From: Bianquea renquensis | Lineage (GTDB): Bacteria; Bacillota; Clostridia; Lachnospirales; Bianqueaceae | Length of the DNA stretch: 64,000 nt | Reading direction: 5' to 3' | Assembly: GCF_014384895.1 (NCBI RefSeq) | Contig: NZ_JACRSQ010000005.1 | Span: forward strand, 1 to 64,000 | In this document: positions 48,727 to 57,504 of the stretch, in pieces | Layout: each line of letters opens with the position of its first letter | How positions within the stretch are numbered: position 1 is the first letter of the stretch | Program-made: the position numbers and the translations under genes | Notes under the pieces: generated by a model | What the model was told of the DNA's origin: nothing | Seen by the model: the letters and a program-made list of their open reading frames with translations, nothing else | Databases searched by the model: none

Positions 48727-50223
48727 ATGGAGCAAACATATAAGGAAGAGAACCGGCAGAAGTCGCTGGATGTGCTGGTCATAGGCGGCGGAATCGTAGG
48801 AACCGCTGTGGCCAGAGAATTATCCCGATATACACTGACCATTGGGTTGGTAGAGGCGGGCAGCGATTTAGCGAGAAAGACAACGGGAGCAAATTCTGGA
48901 ATCATCCATGCCGGATATGACGCACCGGCAGGTTCCCTGATGGCCAAGCTCAATGTCCAGGGAAATCAGATGTATCCAAAACTCTGCAGGGATTTGGACA
49001 TCCCATTTGTCCAGAATGGTTCTCTGGTACTAGCCTTTACACAGGAAGATCGGAAGGAACTGCAAACGCTATTTTCTAGGGGCCTACAAAACGGGGTCGA
49101 AGGGCTTACCATATTAGGCGGGGATGAGGTTCGCAAAAGGGAACCCCACATATCCCAAGAGGTGGTGGAGGCGTTGTATGCTCCGACTGCCGGTGTTATA
49201 TCTCCGTACGAGGCGGCCATTGCCTTTGCAGAAAATGCGGCAGACAATGGGGCAGAGTTCTATCTGGGCCATCCGGTGACGTCCATTAAAAAGACACAAA
49301 CAGGTTTTCAAGTAACCGCCGGTGATCTGGAACTGACCTGCAAAGTCCTGATCAACTGCGCTGGCTTTGCATCCGATGAAATTAGCCGTATGGCGGGAGG
49401 CGAGTCTCTTGCGGCCCAGGCCAGAAAGGGAGAATATATCCTGTATGACAAGGCATACGGAGATTTCGTCAACCATGTCATCTTTCAGCCGCCGAGTAAG
49501 ATGGGAAAAGGGATACTCGTCACCAGGACGGCAGAGGGAAACCTGCTCGTCGGGCCGAGCAGCGAAACGGTTTACGATCCGGAGGACACCGCGACTACGC
49601 AGCAGGGTCTTGACCTTGTGTGGAACACGGCCAGAAAGAGCTGTCCCACATTACCGGCAGGCGGCGCTATCACCACTTTTACAGGCGTTCGCTCTGTATA
49701 CGGAGATGATTTTTATATACGCCATTCTGAGTTAGCTCCGGGGCTAATTCAGACGGCGGGAATCTGTTCGCCGGGGCTAACGGCGGCGCCGGCCATCGCC
49801 AAAATGATCGCGGCGCTGACAGGAGACTTGCTGGCACTGGAGGAGAAAGCCGAATTTCAGGAGACAAGGGAGGGGATCCCGGTCTTTTCTGCCATGAGCT
49901 GGGAGGAGAGGGAGGCCTTGATCCGCCAGGATCCAGCCTACGCGCGGATGGTATGCCGCTGTGAGACTGTTACAGAAGGGCAGATCCGCAGGGCGCTTCA
50001 CTCACCGATACCGGTATGGACAGTGGACGGCGTGAAACGCCGTGTCCGTGCAGGGATGGGCCGGTGCCAGGGAAGTTTTTGCACACCCAGGGTGATGGAA
50101 ATCATTGAAGAGGAGACGGGGATTCCCTTCTGCGAGATTACTAAGAACGGAAAGGGATCCGAGTTGATCGTGGGGAAGCTGAAGGATACGAATGGAGGTG
50201 CGAGCCATGATTCGAAACATTGA
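48727..50223 (+). CDS. FAD-dependent glycerol-3-phosphate dehydrogenase-like protein (GlpA type)
   Basis: 498 residues. VLVIGGGIVGTAVARELSRY is the FAD-binding start; ANSGIIHAGYDAPAGSL is the DAO-family block of GlpA/LhgO. The C-terminus has a BFD-type [2Fe-2S] domain (MVCRCETVTEGQI, GRCQGSFCTPRV). Clostridial operons of this type oxidise glycerol 3-phosphate and pass electrons through a GlpB-like partner, here the next gene, which overlaps by 17 bases. Substrate could also be another hydroxy acid. GGAGG precedes the ATG. Confidence 0.88.
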   Translation: MEQTYKEENRQKSLDVLVIGGGIVGTAVARELSRYTLTIGLVEAGSDLARKTTGANSGIIHAGYDAPAGSLMAKLNVQGNQMYPKLCRDLDIPFVQNGSLVLAFTQEDRKELQTLFSRGLQNGVEGLTILGGDEVRKREPHISQEVVEALYAPTAGVISPYEAAIAFAENAADNGAEFYLGHPVTSIKKTQTGFQVTAGDLELTCKVLINCAGFASDEISRMAGGESLAAQARKGEYILYDKAYGDFVNHVIFQPPSKMGKGILVTRTAEGNLLVGPSSETVYDPEDTATTQQGLDLVWNTARKSCPTLPAGGAITTFTGVRSVYGDDFYIRHSELAPGLIQTAGICSPGLTAAPAIAKMIAALTGDLLALEEKAEFQETREGIPVFSAMSWEEREALIRQDPAYARMVCRCETVTEGQIRRALHSPIPVWTVDGVKRRVRAGMGRCQGSFCTPRVMEIIEEETGIPFCEITKNGKGSELIVGKLKDTNGGASHDSKH

Positions 50224-51469
50224 TACGGTGATCATCGGCGGCGGCCCTGCGGGACTGGCGGCGGCCTGTGCGTGTTACGATGCCGGCGTCCGGGATGTCT
50301 ACATTTTGGAGAGAGATGAGAATCTGGGCGGTATTTTGCAACAATGTATCCACAATGGCTTTGGTCTACAGTGGTTTAAGGAAGAACTAACGGGGCCGGA
50401 ATACGCCCAGCGGTTCATCGATGAGGTGGAAAAACGGTCCATCCCATATATGGTCAACACCATGGTGCTGGAGATTACTCCGGACAAGAAGGTATACTGT
50501 GTGAATCCGGATGAGGGAGTCTGTATTTTCCAGTGCAAAAGCATTGTCCTGGCCATGGGATGCCGCGAGCGTGTCCGAGGAAATTTGAAAATTCCGGGGA
50601 TGAGGCCAGCCGGCGTATACTCGGCAGGACTTGCCCAAAGGCTTGTAAACCTGGAGGGCGCCATGCCGGGCAAGGAGGTCGTGATCCTCGGCTCCGGAGA
50701 TATCGGACTGATCATGGCGCGCCGTATGAAATGGGAAGGCGCCGATGTCAAGATGGTATGTGAGATCATGCCGTATTCATCGGGATTAGCGCGGAATATA
50801 CAGCAGTGCCTGCGGGACAACGGCATACCGCTGAAGCTGAATACCACGGTTGTAGCCATTCATGGAAAACAGCGGGTTGAGGGTGTGACCATCGCCAAGG
50901 TCGATGAAAATCGGAAACCTATCCCGGAGACTCAGGAATACGTCCCCTGTGATACGCTGCTCTTGTCCGTGGGATTATTGCCAGAAAATGAGTTGAGCCG
51001 TGGAATCAACATTCAGATGGACCCTGTGACAGGGGGACCCAAGGTCGACGAAAACCGGCAGACATCCGTACCGGGGATATTTGCCTGTGGCAATGTTCTA
51101 CATGTGCATGATATTGTGGATTTTGTTAGCAAGGAAAGCGTCATTGCGGGCAAGGGCGCAGCGGCGTATTGCCAGAATAGAGGGACGGAGGCAGTATCGG
51201 GAGGGGTTTCCTTGAATCCAGGGGAAAACGTGCGGTATATCGTCCCTCAAAAGTTGGTTCAGGCAGAAGCCTGTAGTTTATACTTCCGCGTTGGCTCCCC
51301 TCTGGGGGCTGGCAGAATTATTTTGCGGGCCGATGGGGAAGAGCTGGCAGCCAAACGATTCATCCGGGCAGTGCCTGGCGAGATGGAAGAGCTGCCCATT
51401 TCCCTTGAGGTTGCAGAGAAATTGATGAGTGCGAAGGACGTCGTGCTGTCGGCGGAAGTTAGCCGCTAG
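50207..51469 (+). CDS. NAD(P)/FAD-dependent oxidoreductase (GlpB-like partner)
   Basis: 420 residues. VIIGGGPAGLAAACACYDAG binds FAD; VILGSGDIGLIMARRM is the second dinucleotide fold; IFACGNVLHVHDIVDFV is near the end. It is of the pyridine-nucleotide-disulfide reductase type that accompanies the GlpA-like protein in Clostridia. The ATG at 50207 has GGAGGTG 6 bases before it. Middle gene of a three-gene operon. Confidence 0.88.
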   Translation: MIRNIDTVIIGGGPAGLAAACACYDAGVRDVYILERDENLGGILQQCIHNGFGLQWFKEELTGPEYAQRFIDEVEKRSIPYMVNTMVLEITPDKKVYCVNPDEGVCIFQCKSIVLAMGCRERVRGNLKIPGMRPAGVYSAGLAQRLVNLEGAMPGKEVVILGSGDIGLIMARRMKWEGADVKMVCEIMPYSSGLARNIQQCLRDNGIPLKLNTTVVAIHGKQRVEGVTIAKVDENRKPIPETQEYVPCDTLLLSVGLLPENELSRGINIQMDPVTGGPKVDENRQTSVPGIFACGNVLHVHDIVDFVSKESVIAGKGAAAYCQNRGTEAVSGGVSLNPGENVRYIVPQKLVQAEACSLYFRVGSPLGAGRIILRADGEELAAKRFIRAVPGEMEELPISLEVAEKLMSAKDVVLSAEVSR

Positions 51470-51489
51470 AGCGGGGGAGGGAGGTTGTG

Positions 51490-51843
51490 ATGGAGCTGAT
51501 TTGCATATTGTGTCCGCGAGGATGCCATTTACAGGCGGAACTGCGGGACGGACAGGTTGTTGTAAGTGGCAATTCTTGCCCTAGGGGAGAACGATATGGG
51601 CAGGAAGAATTGACCCATCCGGTGAGGACTGTCACATCGTCGGTGTATGTGGCCAATGGAAAGGGAAAAATGCTGTCGGTCAAAACGAACCGGCCGGTCG
51701 CAAAAGAGTCGATCCCCATGGTGCTTGAAGCATTGGCGGATCTTCAGGTGGCAGCCCCTATCCGCGTAGGGGATGTGATCCTAGGGGATGTGGCGGGAAC
51801 CGGCGCTGACATTGTGGCCACGCGGAATGTGCCCATAGTGTAA
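51490..51843 (+). CDS. DUF1667 domain protein, third partner of the GlpA/GlpB-like set
   Basis: 117 residues. CILCPRGCHL near the N-terminus and NSCPRGERYG later give four cysteines in two pairs, probably an iron-sulfur or metal site. DUF1667 proteins almost always follow GlpA/GlpB-like genes in anaerobes, as here, 20 bases after the second gene. Likely an electron-transfer or maturation partner. ATG at 51490 with GGGAGG 5 bases before it. Confidence 0.88.
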   Translation: MELICILCPRGCHLQAELRDGQVVVSGNSCPRGERYGQEELTHPVRTVTSSVYVANGKGKMLSVKTNRPVAKESIPMVLEALADLQVAAPIRVGDVILGDVAGTGADIVATRNVPIV

Positions 51844-51875
51844 GAAAATAAGGGATTATTGCGCTAACGAGAGAG

Positions 51876-51928
51876 CTCCCTTCTAGGTCGGCAAGAGAAA
51901 TAACAGACACTTGCCACCTGGAAGGGAG
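51876..51928. repeat. Large imperfect hairpin after the GlpA/GlpB operon
   Basis: CTCCCTTCTAGGTCGGCAAG pairs with CTTGCCACCTGGAAGGGAG, 18 of 19 pairs with one bulge, around a 14-nt loop. No T-run follows. May be the operon terminator or a small mobile repeat. The region to 52071 has no other clear element. Confidence 0.6.
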
Positions 51929-52071
51929 TATATTGTATGTCTACATAGTAACTGAACAAAGAATTTGTATAAACAGTGCAACAGCACATTTCGTTAGAAT
52001 CGGTGATCGTGCAATAATAATGGCACAGTAGGCAACGTATCTGAGGTCTATAAAAAAGCACAGGAGGATGT

Positions 52072-53106
52072 ATGAAAGTTATATTGCCATTTGAATTGTC
52101 ACCGATCATAAGAACGTACCTTAATCATGCGTATCCCTTTGGAATCGTAGAAGGACATTTCGGAAAAAAATTTGTTTCAGAGCGAATGTGTGATATATAT
52201 GTCAATTGCCTGTATAGCCAGGAGGATCGAAACAATTTTTATCTATATCCCGAGGACGGGTGGTTTGAAAAATGTGGCCTCGTCAGACAAGAGCCATATG
52301 TGTGCCAGGATAAAACAAAGGCGTGCGTACAGGAAGCGATCAAAGAAGCTCGCAGCAGACTGTCAAAGGGGCAATATGTATACGCTTCGCCAAATGAGGG
52401 ATATATATCCGCGATCAGTCAGGGGAGATACTATGATTTTGATCATGAGTGCCTGCTGTACGGTTTCGATGACGGCGCCGGCGTCTATATGTCAGCAGGG
52501 TATAAAAACGGGAGATATGTTCCGTATACGATTCCCTATGGCGAATATGAGGCAGCCCTTCTCAATGTGCAAAAAAGCGACATAGAGCTGCTGTTCTTTC
52601 GTGTGAACAGAGAGTATATTTTTCCGGGCATTAACGCAAACAATGTTGCCGACAGGCTTTCGGAGTATTACAATTCGTATATCCCCGAGTTCTTGTCGCG
52701 GCGGGAACTATCGCAGTACATATCGTCCGGCCGCCTGAAATTTGGTCAAAATGCCTGGAAGGAGCTAGTGCTCTATTTAAGAGAGGCTGGGGATGAGCAC
52801 AGACAGGTTGATATGAGGTATACGCGCAGTTTTATGGAACACAAGCAGCTTATGAAGATTCGAGTCGAGAAACTCTATGAAAAAGGATTCATTTCGGATG
52901 ACGCTATGGTTCGGGCAGCGTCGGAATGCTACAGCCAAGCGCAGTCAGCTATGTCATTGGCTATGAAATATAACATCACGGGGAGTTTGAATGTACTGAT
53001 GCGGGCCGCTCAAAAGATTACGGATGTCAATGAGAGAGAAGCAATCTATCTGAATCAGGTTATCTCGGAATTGCGCGTACAGTGTGAATCCTGCAGAAGG
53101 CAGTAG
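52072..53106 (+). CDS. Unrecognised protein with a BtrH N-terminal-like segment
   Basis: 344 residues, soluble, rich in tyrosine. Residues about 100-165 (GQYVYASPNEGYIS, DFDHECLLYGFDDG, then IPYGEYEAAL) resemble the cysteine-protease-like BtrH N-terminal domain found in peptide natural product clusters: a histidine before LLYGFDD and a later aspartate-bearing strand. The last 150 residues are helical and charged with DMRYTRSFMEHKQLM. GGAGG lies 6 bases before the ATG. No synthetase or precursor peptide is nearby. Real gene, function unknown; the domain call is tentative. Confidence 0.7.
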   Translation: MKVILPFELSPIIRTYLNHAYPFGIVEGHFGKKFVSERMCDIYVNCLYSQEDRNNFYLYPEDGWFEKCGLVRQEPYVCQDKTKACVQEAIKEARSRLSKGQYVYASPNEGYISAISQGRYYDFDHECLLYGFDDGAGVYMSAGYKNGRYVPYTIPYGEYEAALLNVQKSDIELLFFRVNREYIFPGINANNVADRLSEYYNSYIPEFLSRRELSQYISSGRLKFGQNAWKELVLYLREAGDEHRQVDMRYTRSFMEHKQLMKIRVEKLYEKGFISDDAMVRAASECYSQAQSAMSLAMKYNITGSLNVLMRAAQKITDVNEREAIYLNQVISELRVQCESCRRQ

Positions 53107-53200
53107 TTGTAGGCTTTATTCTGGTGCAGATCTGGGCTTGCATTATTCGCCAGATGTGGTACAATATGTTCCGTAGATTACGAGTGGAAGAAGGATAGGA

Positions 53201-54502
53201 ATGGCTAGATTGCGTCAATTGATCGTGTATCGAGGGATCATGCAGGATCCTGTCATGGCGGCAGTGCAGGAGATGTTAGATTGCGAAAACGCCCGGCAGA
53301 GGATGGACAAGGCATGTGAATTGGCAGGCCGTCTGATTGAAAAGGCGGAACAGTATCTGTTGGAGGGCAATATCATGGAGGCTTGGATTTGGCATCTCAT
53401 ATTAAATGATGTCAATCCGTTCAGTTTGGACTGCGAGCGGCGCTCCGCCGGAGACAGTGGAAGTTTATACCAGGCTGTCCTATGGGATATGGGAATTCTG
53501 AAGAGTGTGGTGGCCAAGGTTCAGGAAGAACTAGAGTCGGCTGGCTTGCAAAAGATCACAAGACAATATGTGCGGGACACAAAGGGGAAGGATGGGCGGT
53601 TGCCCGCGCGCAGGCGAAGGGATATCCTGGCCGGCTTTTTACAGACCTTGTCTTTTGCAGATCCGGCTTGTCAAGCATCCAGCATAGCAGACGCGGCTAA
53701 AGAGTATTATGAGACCAACGGCTGCGGAGTTATGGCCATGTATCCCATGTTTCGGTGGAGCCAGACGAGGGGCTTGGTCGGCATCGAATACTATGATGAC
53801 ATCCGACTGTCGGATCTGGTTGGCTATGAATACCAAAAGCGGACATTGATTGAGAATACAAGCAGCTTCGTCAAAGGGCGTCCCGCAAACAACGTATTGT
53901 TGGCGGGGGCGGGGGGAACTGGCAAATCCTCCTCCGTCAAGGCGCTGGTCAACGAATATTTTGAAGACGGGCTCCGGCTTTTGGAGATGGGTAAGGAGCA
54001 GATGCCCCTGCTCCCGGATGTCATGAAATTTTTGACTGGGCGAGGCAAACGCTTCATTCTCTTTATTGACGACCTTTCCTTTGAAGATCAGGAGACGGAT
54101 TATAAATATATTAAGTCACTTTTGGAGGGAAGCGCGGAAAAGAAGCCAGACAATGTGATTTTCTATGCCACATCCAACAGGCGGCATATCATTCAGCAGA
54201 AGTGGAAAGATCGGGATTTGAACCATATGGACGAGGAAGTCCACGGCATTGAGGCTATGAACGAGAAATTGTCTTTGTCCCAGAGATTCGGCATCACCCT
54301 GACCTACCCGGTGCCGAAACAGGATGAGTACCTGGAGATCGTATCCCATATGGCGGCGGAACTGGGGGTCAATGGGGATGCGCAGGAGTTGCGGCAAAAG
54401 GCTCTGCAATGGGCTCTCGACCAAAAAGGATTCTCCGGAAGGAGCGCCCGGCAGTTTATCAGCGCGTACGCGGCCCAGAAACAAAGTGAGGGGCGACCAT
54501 GA
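53201..54502 (+). CDS. AAA ATPase, DUF815 family
   Basis: 433 residues. A helical N-terminal part of about 220 residues, then an AAA core: VLLAGAGGTGKSSSVKALV (Walker A), FILFIDDLSFE (Walker B), FYATSNRRHII (sensor 1). It ends in GRSARQFISAYAAQ. DUF815 proteins (YcjX-neighbour type) are common single ATPases of unknown role. AGAAGGAT precedes the ATG. Overlaps the kinase gene after it by 4 bases (ATGA). Confidence 0.9.
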   Translation: MARLRQLIVYRGIMQDPVMAAVQEMLDCENARQRMDKACELAGRLIEKAEQYLLEGNIMEAWIWHLILNDVNPFSLDCERRSAGDSGSLYQAVLWDMGILKSVVAKVQEELESAGLQKITRQYVRDTKGKDGRLPARRRRDILAGFLQTLSFADPACQASSIADAAKEYYETNGCGVMAMYPMFRWSQTRGLVGIEYYDDIRLSDLVGYEYQKRTLIENTSSFVKGRPANNVLLAGAGGTGKSSSVKALVNEYFEDGLRLLEMGKEQMPLLPDVMKFLTGRGKRFILFIDDLSFEDQETDYKYIKSLLEGSAEKKPDNVIFYATSNRRHIIQQKWKDRDLNHMDEEVHGIEAMNEKLSLSQRFGITLTYPVPKQDEYLEIVSHMAAELGVNGDAQELRQKALQWALDQKGFSGRSARQFISAYAAQKQSEGRP

Positions 54503-55341
54503 AGAGAACGCCCAAAGCAGCAGTTTTTAATGATTTAACCGGATATGGGCGGTGCTCCCTCACAGTGGCGATCCCAACATTGACGAATATGGGAGTCTGT
54601 TGTTGCCCGGCGCCGACGGCGATTCTCAGCAACCATACAGGATTTGAACGATTCTTTATGGTTGATTTTACCGACAATCTACAAGGGTATATCGACGGTT
54701 GGCGGGAGCAGAATATCCGATTTGACTGTGTGTATACCGGTTTTTTGGGCTCTGAGAGGCAGACCACGATTCTGGAGCCATATTTGGAGGAATGCCGCAG
54801 GGCGGGAGCTCTTCTGGTTGTGGACCCAGTCATGGGGGATCAGGGGGCGCTGTATCAATGTTATACGGAGGAAATGATTCGCGGAATGCGGCGGCTGATT
54901 GCGCAAGCCGATATCATCACACCGAATTTCACGGAAGCCTGTTTCCTGCTTGGACGGGAATATGAGGATACCGTATCCGATGAGAAGATGCGAGATTACC
55001 TGCGACAGTTGGCCGATATGGGTCCTGCGACAGTCTGTATAACAGGAGTGGCGCAGGATGATGGAAATGCCAACTGGGGATATGATCGAGCGACAGGGGA
55101 ATACGTAAAATCGCCGTTCTCTATGTTACCCGTCCATTACAGCGGAACCGGTGATTTTTTTTGCAGTTTACTAGTAGGCTACGTCCTGCATGGAAAACCC
55201 CTTTCTTGGAGCTTGAACCGGATCGGTGAACTGATTACAAAGGCGGTTTCCATGACGTATGAGATGGGAACTCCTATCTTGGAGGGGGTCCTGTTGGAGC
55301 CCTTGTTTCAGGAGGAAACACTTCTCAAGTTGCCTCGATAA
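54499..55341 (+). CDS. Pyridoxine/pyridoxamine kinase (PdxY/PdxK-like)
   Basis: 280 residues of the ribokinase superfamily. FNDLTGYGRCSLTVAIPTL and LLVVDPVMGDQGALY are PdxY-type blocks; ITPNFTEACFL and YSGTGDFFCSLLVGY hold the phosphate-binding and catalytic aspartate (GTGD). It phosphorylates vitamin B6 forms to pyridoxal phosphate precursors. Note that the family usually has GTGDLF-A; GTGDFFCS fits. Coupled to the AAA gene. Confidence 0.9.
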   Translation: MKRTPKAAVFNDLTGYGRCSLTVAIPTLTNMGVCCCPAPTAILSNHTGFERFFMVDFTDNLQGYIDGWREQNIRFDCVYTGFLGSERQTTILEPYLEECRRAGALLVVDPVMGDQGALYQCYTEEMIRGMRRLIAQADIITPNFTEACFLLGREYEDTVSDEKMRDYLRQLADMGPATVCITGVAQDDGNANWGYDRATGEYVKSPFSMLPVHYSGTGDFFCSLLVGYVLHGKPLSWSLNRIGELITKAVSMTYEMGTPILEGVLLEPLFQEETLLKLPR

Positions 55342-55372
55342 GTCTCGCAGTTAAGTTTTGAACGATTTTATA

Positions 55373-55410
55373 AAAAAGGCGACCTCTTCTCGGAAGAGGC
55401 CGTCCTTTTT
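55373..55410. terminator. Bidirectional terminator
   Basis: AAAAAGG and CCTTTTT bracket an inner CCTCTT/AAGAGG stem, between the kinase gene and the converging cysteine-rich gene. GTCCGCC/GGCGGAC and AAGAACC/GGTTCTT hairpins (55455-55496) serve the minus strand. Confidence 0.7.
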
Positions 55411-55507
55411 ATCCGCGGAATGCGAACTTTTCTCCTATAGGAAAGTCCGCCGTGAGGCGGACTCAATCCGAAGAACCGAAGGTTCTTCCAACTGCATTAC
55501 AGTGGGA

Positions 55508-55717
55508 TTACTTGCATCCGCAGCTTGTGGAGCAGTTGTTGCAACCGCATCCGTTGTTAAGGCCAAAGAGTCCATTGCCATTGCAATTGCCGCAGAACAG
55601 AAGCAGAATCAAAATCCAGCACCAGTTGTCTCCACATCCATTGCCACACCCACAGCCGTCGTTAGAGAACAGAGAGAAAAGAATGATCAGAAAGAAAATG
55701 TTATTTTGGCAACACAT
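55508..55717 (-). CDS. Cysteine-rich small membrane protein
   Basis: 69 residues from an ATG with AAGGAGG 8 bases before it. Thirteen cysteines: CC at residues 2-3, GCGCGNGC before and GCGCNNC after a hydrophobic helix (WILILLLFC), preceded by another helix (FFLIILFSLF). Such glycine-, asparagine- and cysteine-rich peptides occur in Clostridia near spore coat or YjcZ-like genes, but I cannot assign a family. Encoded alone. Confidence 0.7.
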   Translation of the reverse strand: MCCQNNIFFLIILFSLFSNDGCGCGNGCGDNWCWILILLLFCGNCNGNGLFGLNNGCGCNNCSTSCGCK

Positions 55718-55877
55718 AATTGCCGCCTCCTTGAATGATAATTTCAAAAGCGGGAAGCTCTCTGCCGAGGCTCATTGCCAGGGCTTTTCGCCGAGGTCTA
55801 TCGCCTTTGATACTATAAGGTATTCTGAAAAGGGGGGAGGGGTGAAGAGTTTTTATAAATTTTTCTGCGATTTTTAC

Positions 55878-55906
55878 TTGACAAAAATGGTATAATTGTA
55901 TACAAT
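55878..55906 (+). promoter_or_regulatory. Promoter and GntR-type operator of the citrate operon
   Basis: TTGACA (55878-55883), 17-bp spacer, TACAAT (55901-55906). ATTGTATACAAT (55895-55906) is a perfect 12-bp palindrome over the -10 box and fits the T-x-GT-x3-AC-x-A pattern bound by FadR/FCD-type GntR regulators. The last gene of the operon is such a regulator. Confidence 0.7.
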
Positions 55907-55965
55907 CTAAGTCAATACGAGAAATCAAAGAAAGGAAGCGCTTTTGACGGGCCGGTAGGGTGGTC

Positions 55966-56056
55966 AGCGGTTTGTGCGGAGCACTACAAATCGCTCGGAT
56001 GGCGGAAGAGAAACCGCCCTCGTGAATTTCCCTTCGCCCTGTCGCTAGCGTGCCGG
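55966..56056 (+). promoter_or_regulatory. Hairpin plus pseudoknot leader before Re-citrate synthase (copy B)
   Basis: AGCGGTTTGT and ACAAATCGCT (55966-55975 with 55986-55995, one G-T pair) enclose a loop with GCAC (55981-55984) complementary to GTGC at 56050-56053. A GGCGG/CCGCC hairpin lies between. GTCGCTAGCG and CCGGAATGGAG are shared with copy A at 14846-14913. The 3' pairing strand ends a few bases before the ribosome site GGAGG. Confidence 0.6.
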
Positions 56057-56069
56057 AATGGAGGTTACA

Positions 56070-57473
56070 ATGGAGGACAGGGATTTCATAAATGAATTAG
56101 AGATCAACCCCAGTACAAATTTGCTGGAGCGGTCACAGTTTGAATATAGCCTTCAGGATGTAGAGGAGCCGAATCTATACCGGATGCTGTTCAATTATTC
56201 GGAGGTTCCGAAATTGATTTTCAACCGAAGGTTAGTTCCCATGGGGATGCCAGAACAGATTTGGATTACGGACACGACCTTCCGGGACGGACAGCAATCC
56301 AGGGAACCGTACACGACGCAGCAGATTGTGGATCTCTTTGACATGCTGCATCGTCTGGGCGGACCCAATGGGATCATTCGCCAGAGCGAGTTCTTCTTAT
56401 ATAGCCAGAAAGACAGGGATGCGGTGTATAAGTGCATGGAGAGAGGGTACGAGTTCCCTGAGATTACAAGCTGGATACGGGCTTCCAAAAAAGACTTTGA
56501 GATGGTAAAGGAGCTGGGGATGAAGGAGACCGGAATCCTGGTCAGCTGCTCTGATTATCATATTTTCTATAAGCTGAAAATGACGCGCAGACAGGCGATT
56601 GAGCACTATATGAGAGTGATCACCGAGTGTATTGAGATGGGAATCCGGCCTCGCTGTCATTTCGAGGATATTACGAGGGCCGATTTCTATGGATTTGTCG
56701 TTCCCTTTGTGTTACAGCTCTCCAAACTCATGAAAGAATCCGGCGTGCCAATCAAAATTCGGGCCTGTGATACCATGGGATACGGTGTTGGAATTCCAGG
56801 TGTTGCCCTGCCGCGGAGCGTTCCGGGAATCATCTATGGTCTGCGGCATCATGCCAGAATTCCATCGGAGCTGATTGAATGGCATGGACACAACGACTTC
56901 TACCGAGCGGTGAGCAATTCCACGACAGCATGGCTGTACGGCGCATCTGGCGTGAACTGTTCCCTTCTGGGGATCGGAGAGCGCACTGGCAACTGCCCCA
57001 TTGAAGCCATGGTCATTGAGTATGCACAGCTGCGAGGCACCCTGGACGGCATGGATACCACGGTGATCACAGAGATCGCAGAGTATTATGAAAAGGAACT
57101 GGGGTACCGGATCCCCCCCCGAACCCCCTTTGTGGGAGAGGACTTCAATGTGACCCGGGCTGGCGTCCACGCTGACGGACTTCTCAAAAATGAAGAGATC
57201 TACAATATTTTTGACACAGACCTCTTGCTGAACCGGCCGCCGAAGGTAATGGTCAGCAATACATCCGGCGCATCCGGCATCGCCCACTGGCTCAACAGCC
57301 ATTTCCGCCTCAAGGGGGAAAATGCTTTTGACAAGCAGGATCCCATTGTGATAGAATTAAAGGGTTGGGTTGACAAAGAATATGAAGAGGGCAGAGTGAC
57401 GGCGATTTCTGACGGTGAGCTGGAGGAGTTGTCCCTGGCGCTGGCGGAGAAACAGGGCCGTACCATAGGATGA
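56070..57473 (+). CDS. Citrate (Re)-synthase
   Basis: 467 residues of the DRE-TIM metallolyase family: TDTTFRDGQQSREPY (catalytic aspartate/arginine and metal site), WHGHND (metal histidines), and NCSLLGIGERTGNCPIE. The length, sequence and operon with aconitase and isocitrate dehydrogenase fit the Re-citrate synthase of Clostridium kluyveri (CKL_0973 type), which makes citrate from oxaloacetate and acetyl-CoA in anaerobes without the usual Si enzyme. Other relatives are isopropylmalate or homocitrate synthases, less likely here. ATG at 56070 has GGAGG 5 bases before it. Confidence 0.88.
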   Translation: MEDRDFINELEINPSTNLLERSQFEYSLQDVEEPNLYRMLFNYSEVPKLIFNRRLVPMGMPEQIWITDTTFRDGQQSREPYTTQQIVDLFDMLHRLGGPNGIIRQSEFFLYSQKDRDAVYKCMERGYEFPEITSWIRASKKDFEMVKELGMKETGILVSCSDYHIFYKLKMTRRQAIEHYMRVITECIEMGIRPRCHFEDITRADFYGFVVPFVLQLSKLMKESGVPIKIRACDTMGYGVGIPGVALPRSVPGIIYGLRHHARIPSELIEWHGHNDFYRAVSNSTTAWLYGASGVNCSLLGIGERTGNCPIEAMVIEYAQLRGTLDGMDTTVITEIAEYYEKELGYRIPPRTPFVGEDFNVTRAGVHADGLLKNEEIYNIFDTDLLLNRPPKVMVSNTSGASGIAHWLNSHFRLKGENAFDKQDPIVIELKGWVDKEYEEGRVTAISDGELEELSLALAEKQGRTIG

Positions 57474-57504
57474 GCTGCCCGCAACGAAATAAGGAGGAAT
57501 CGGT

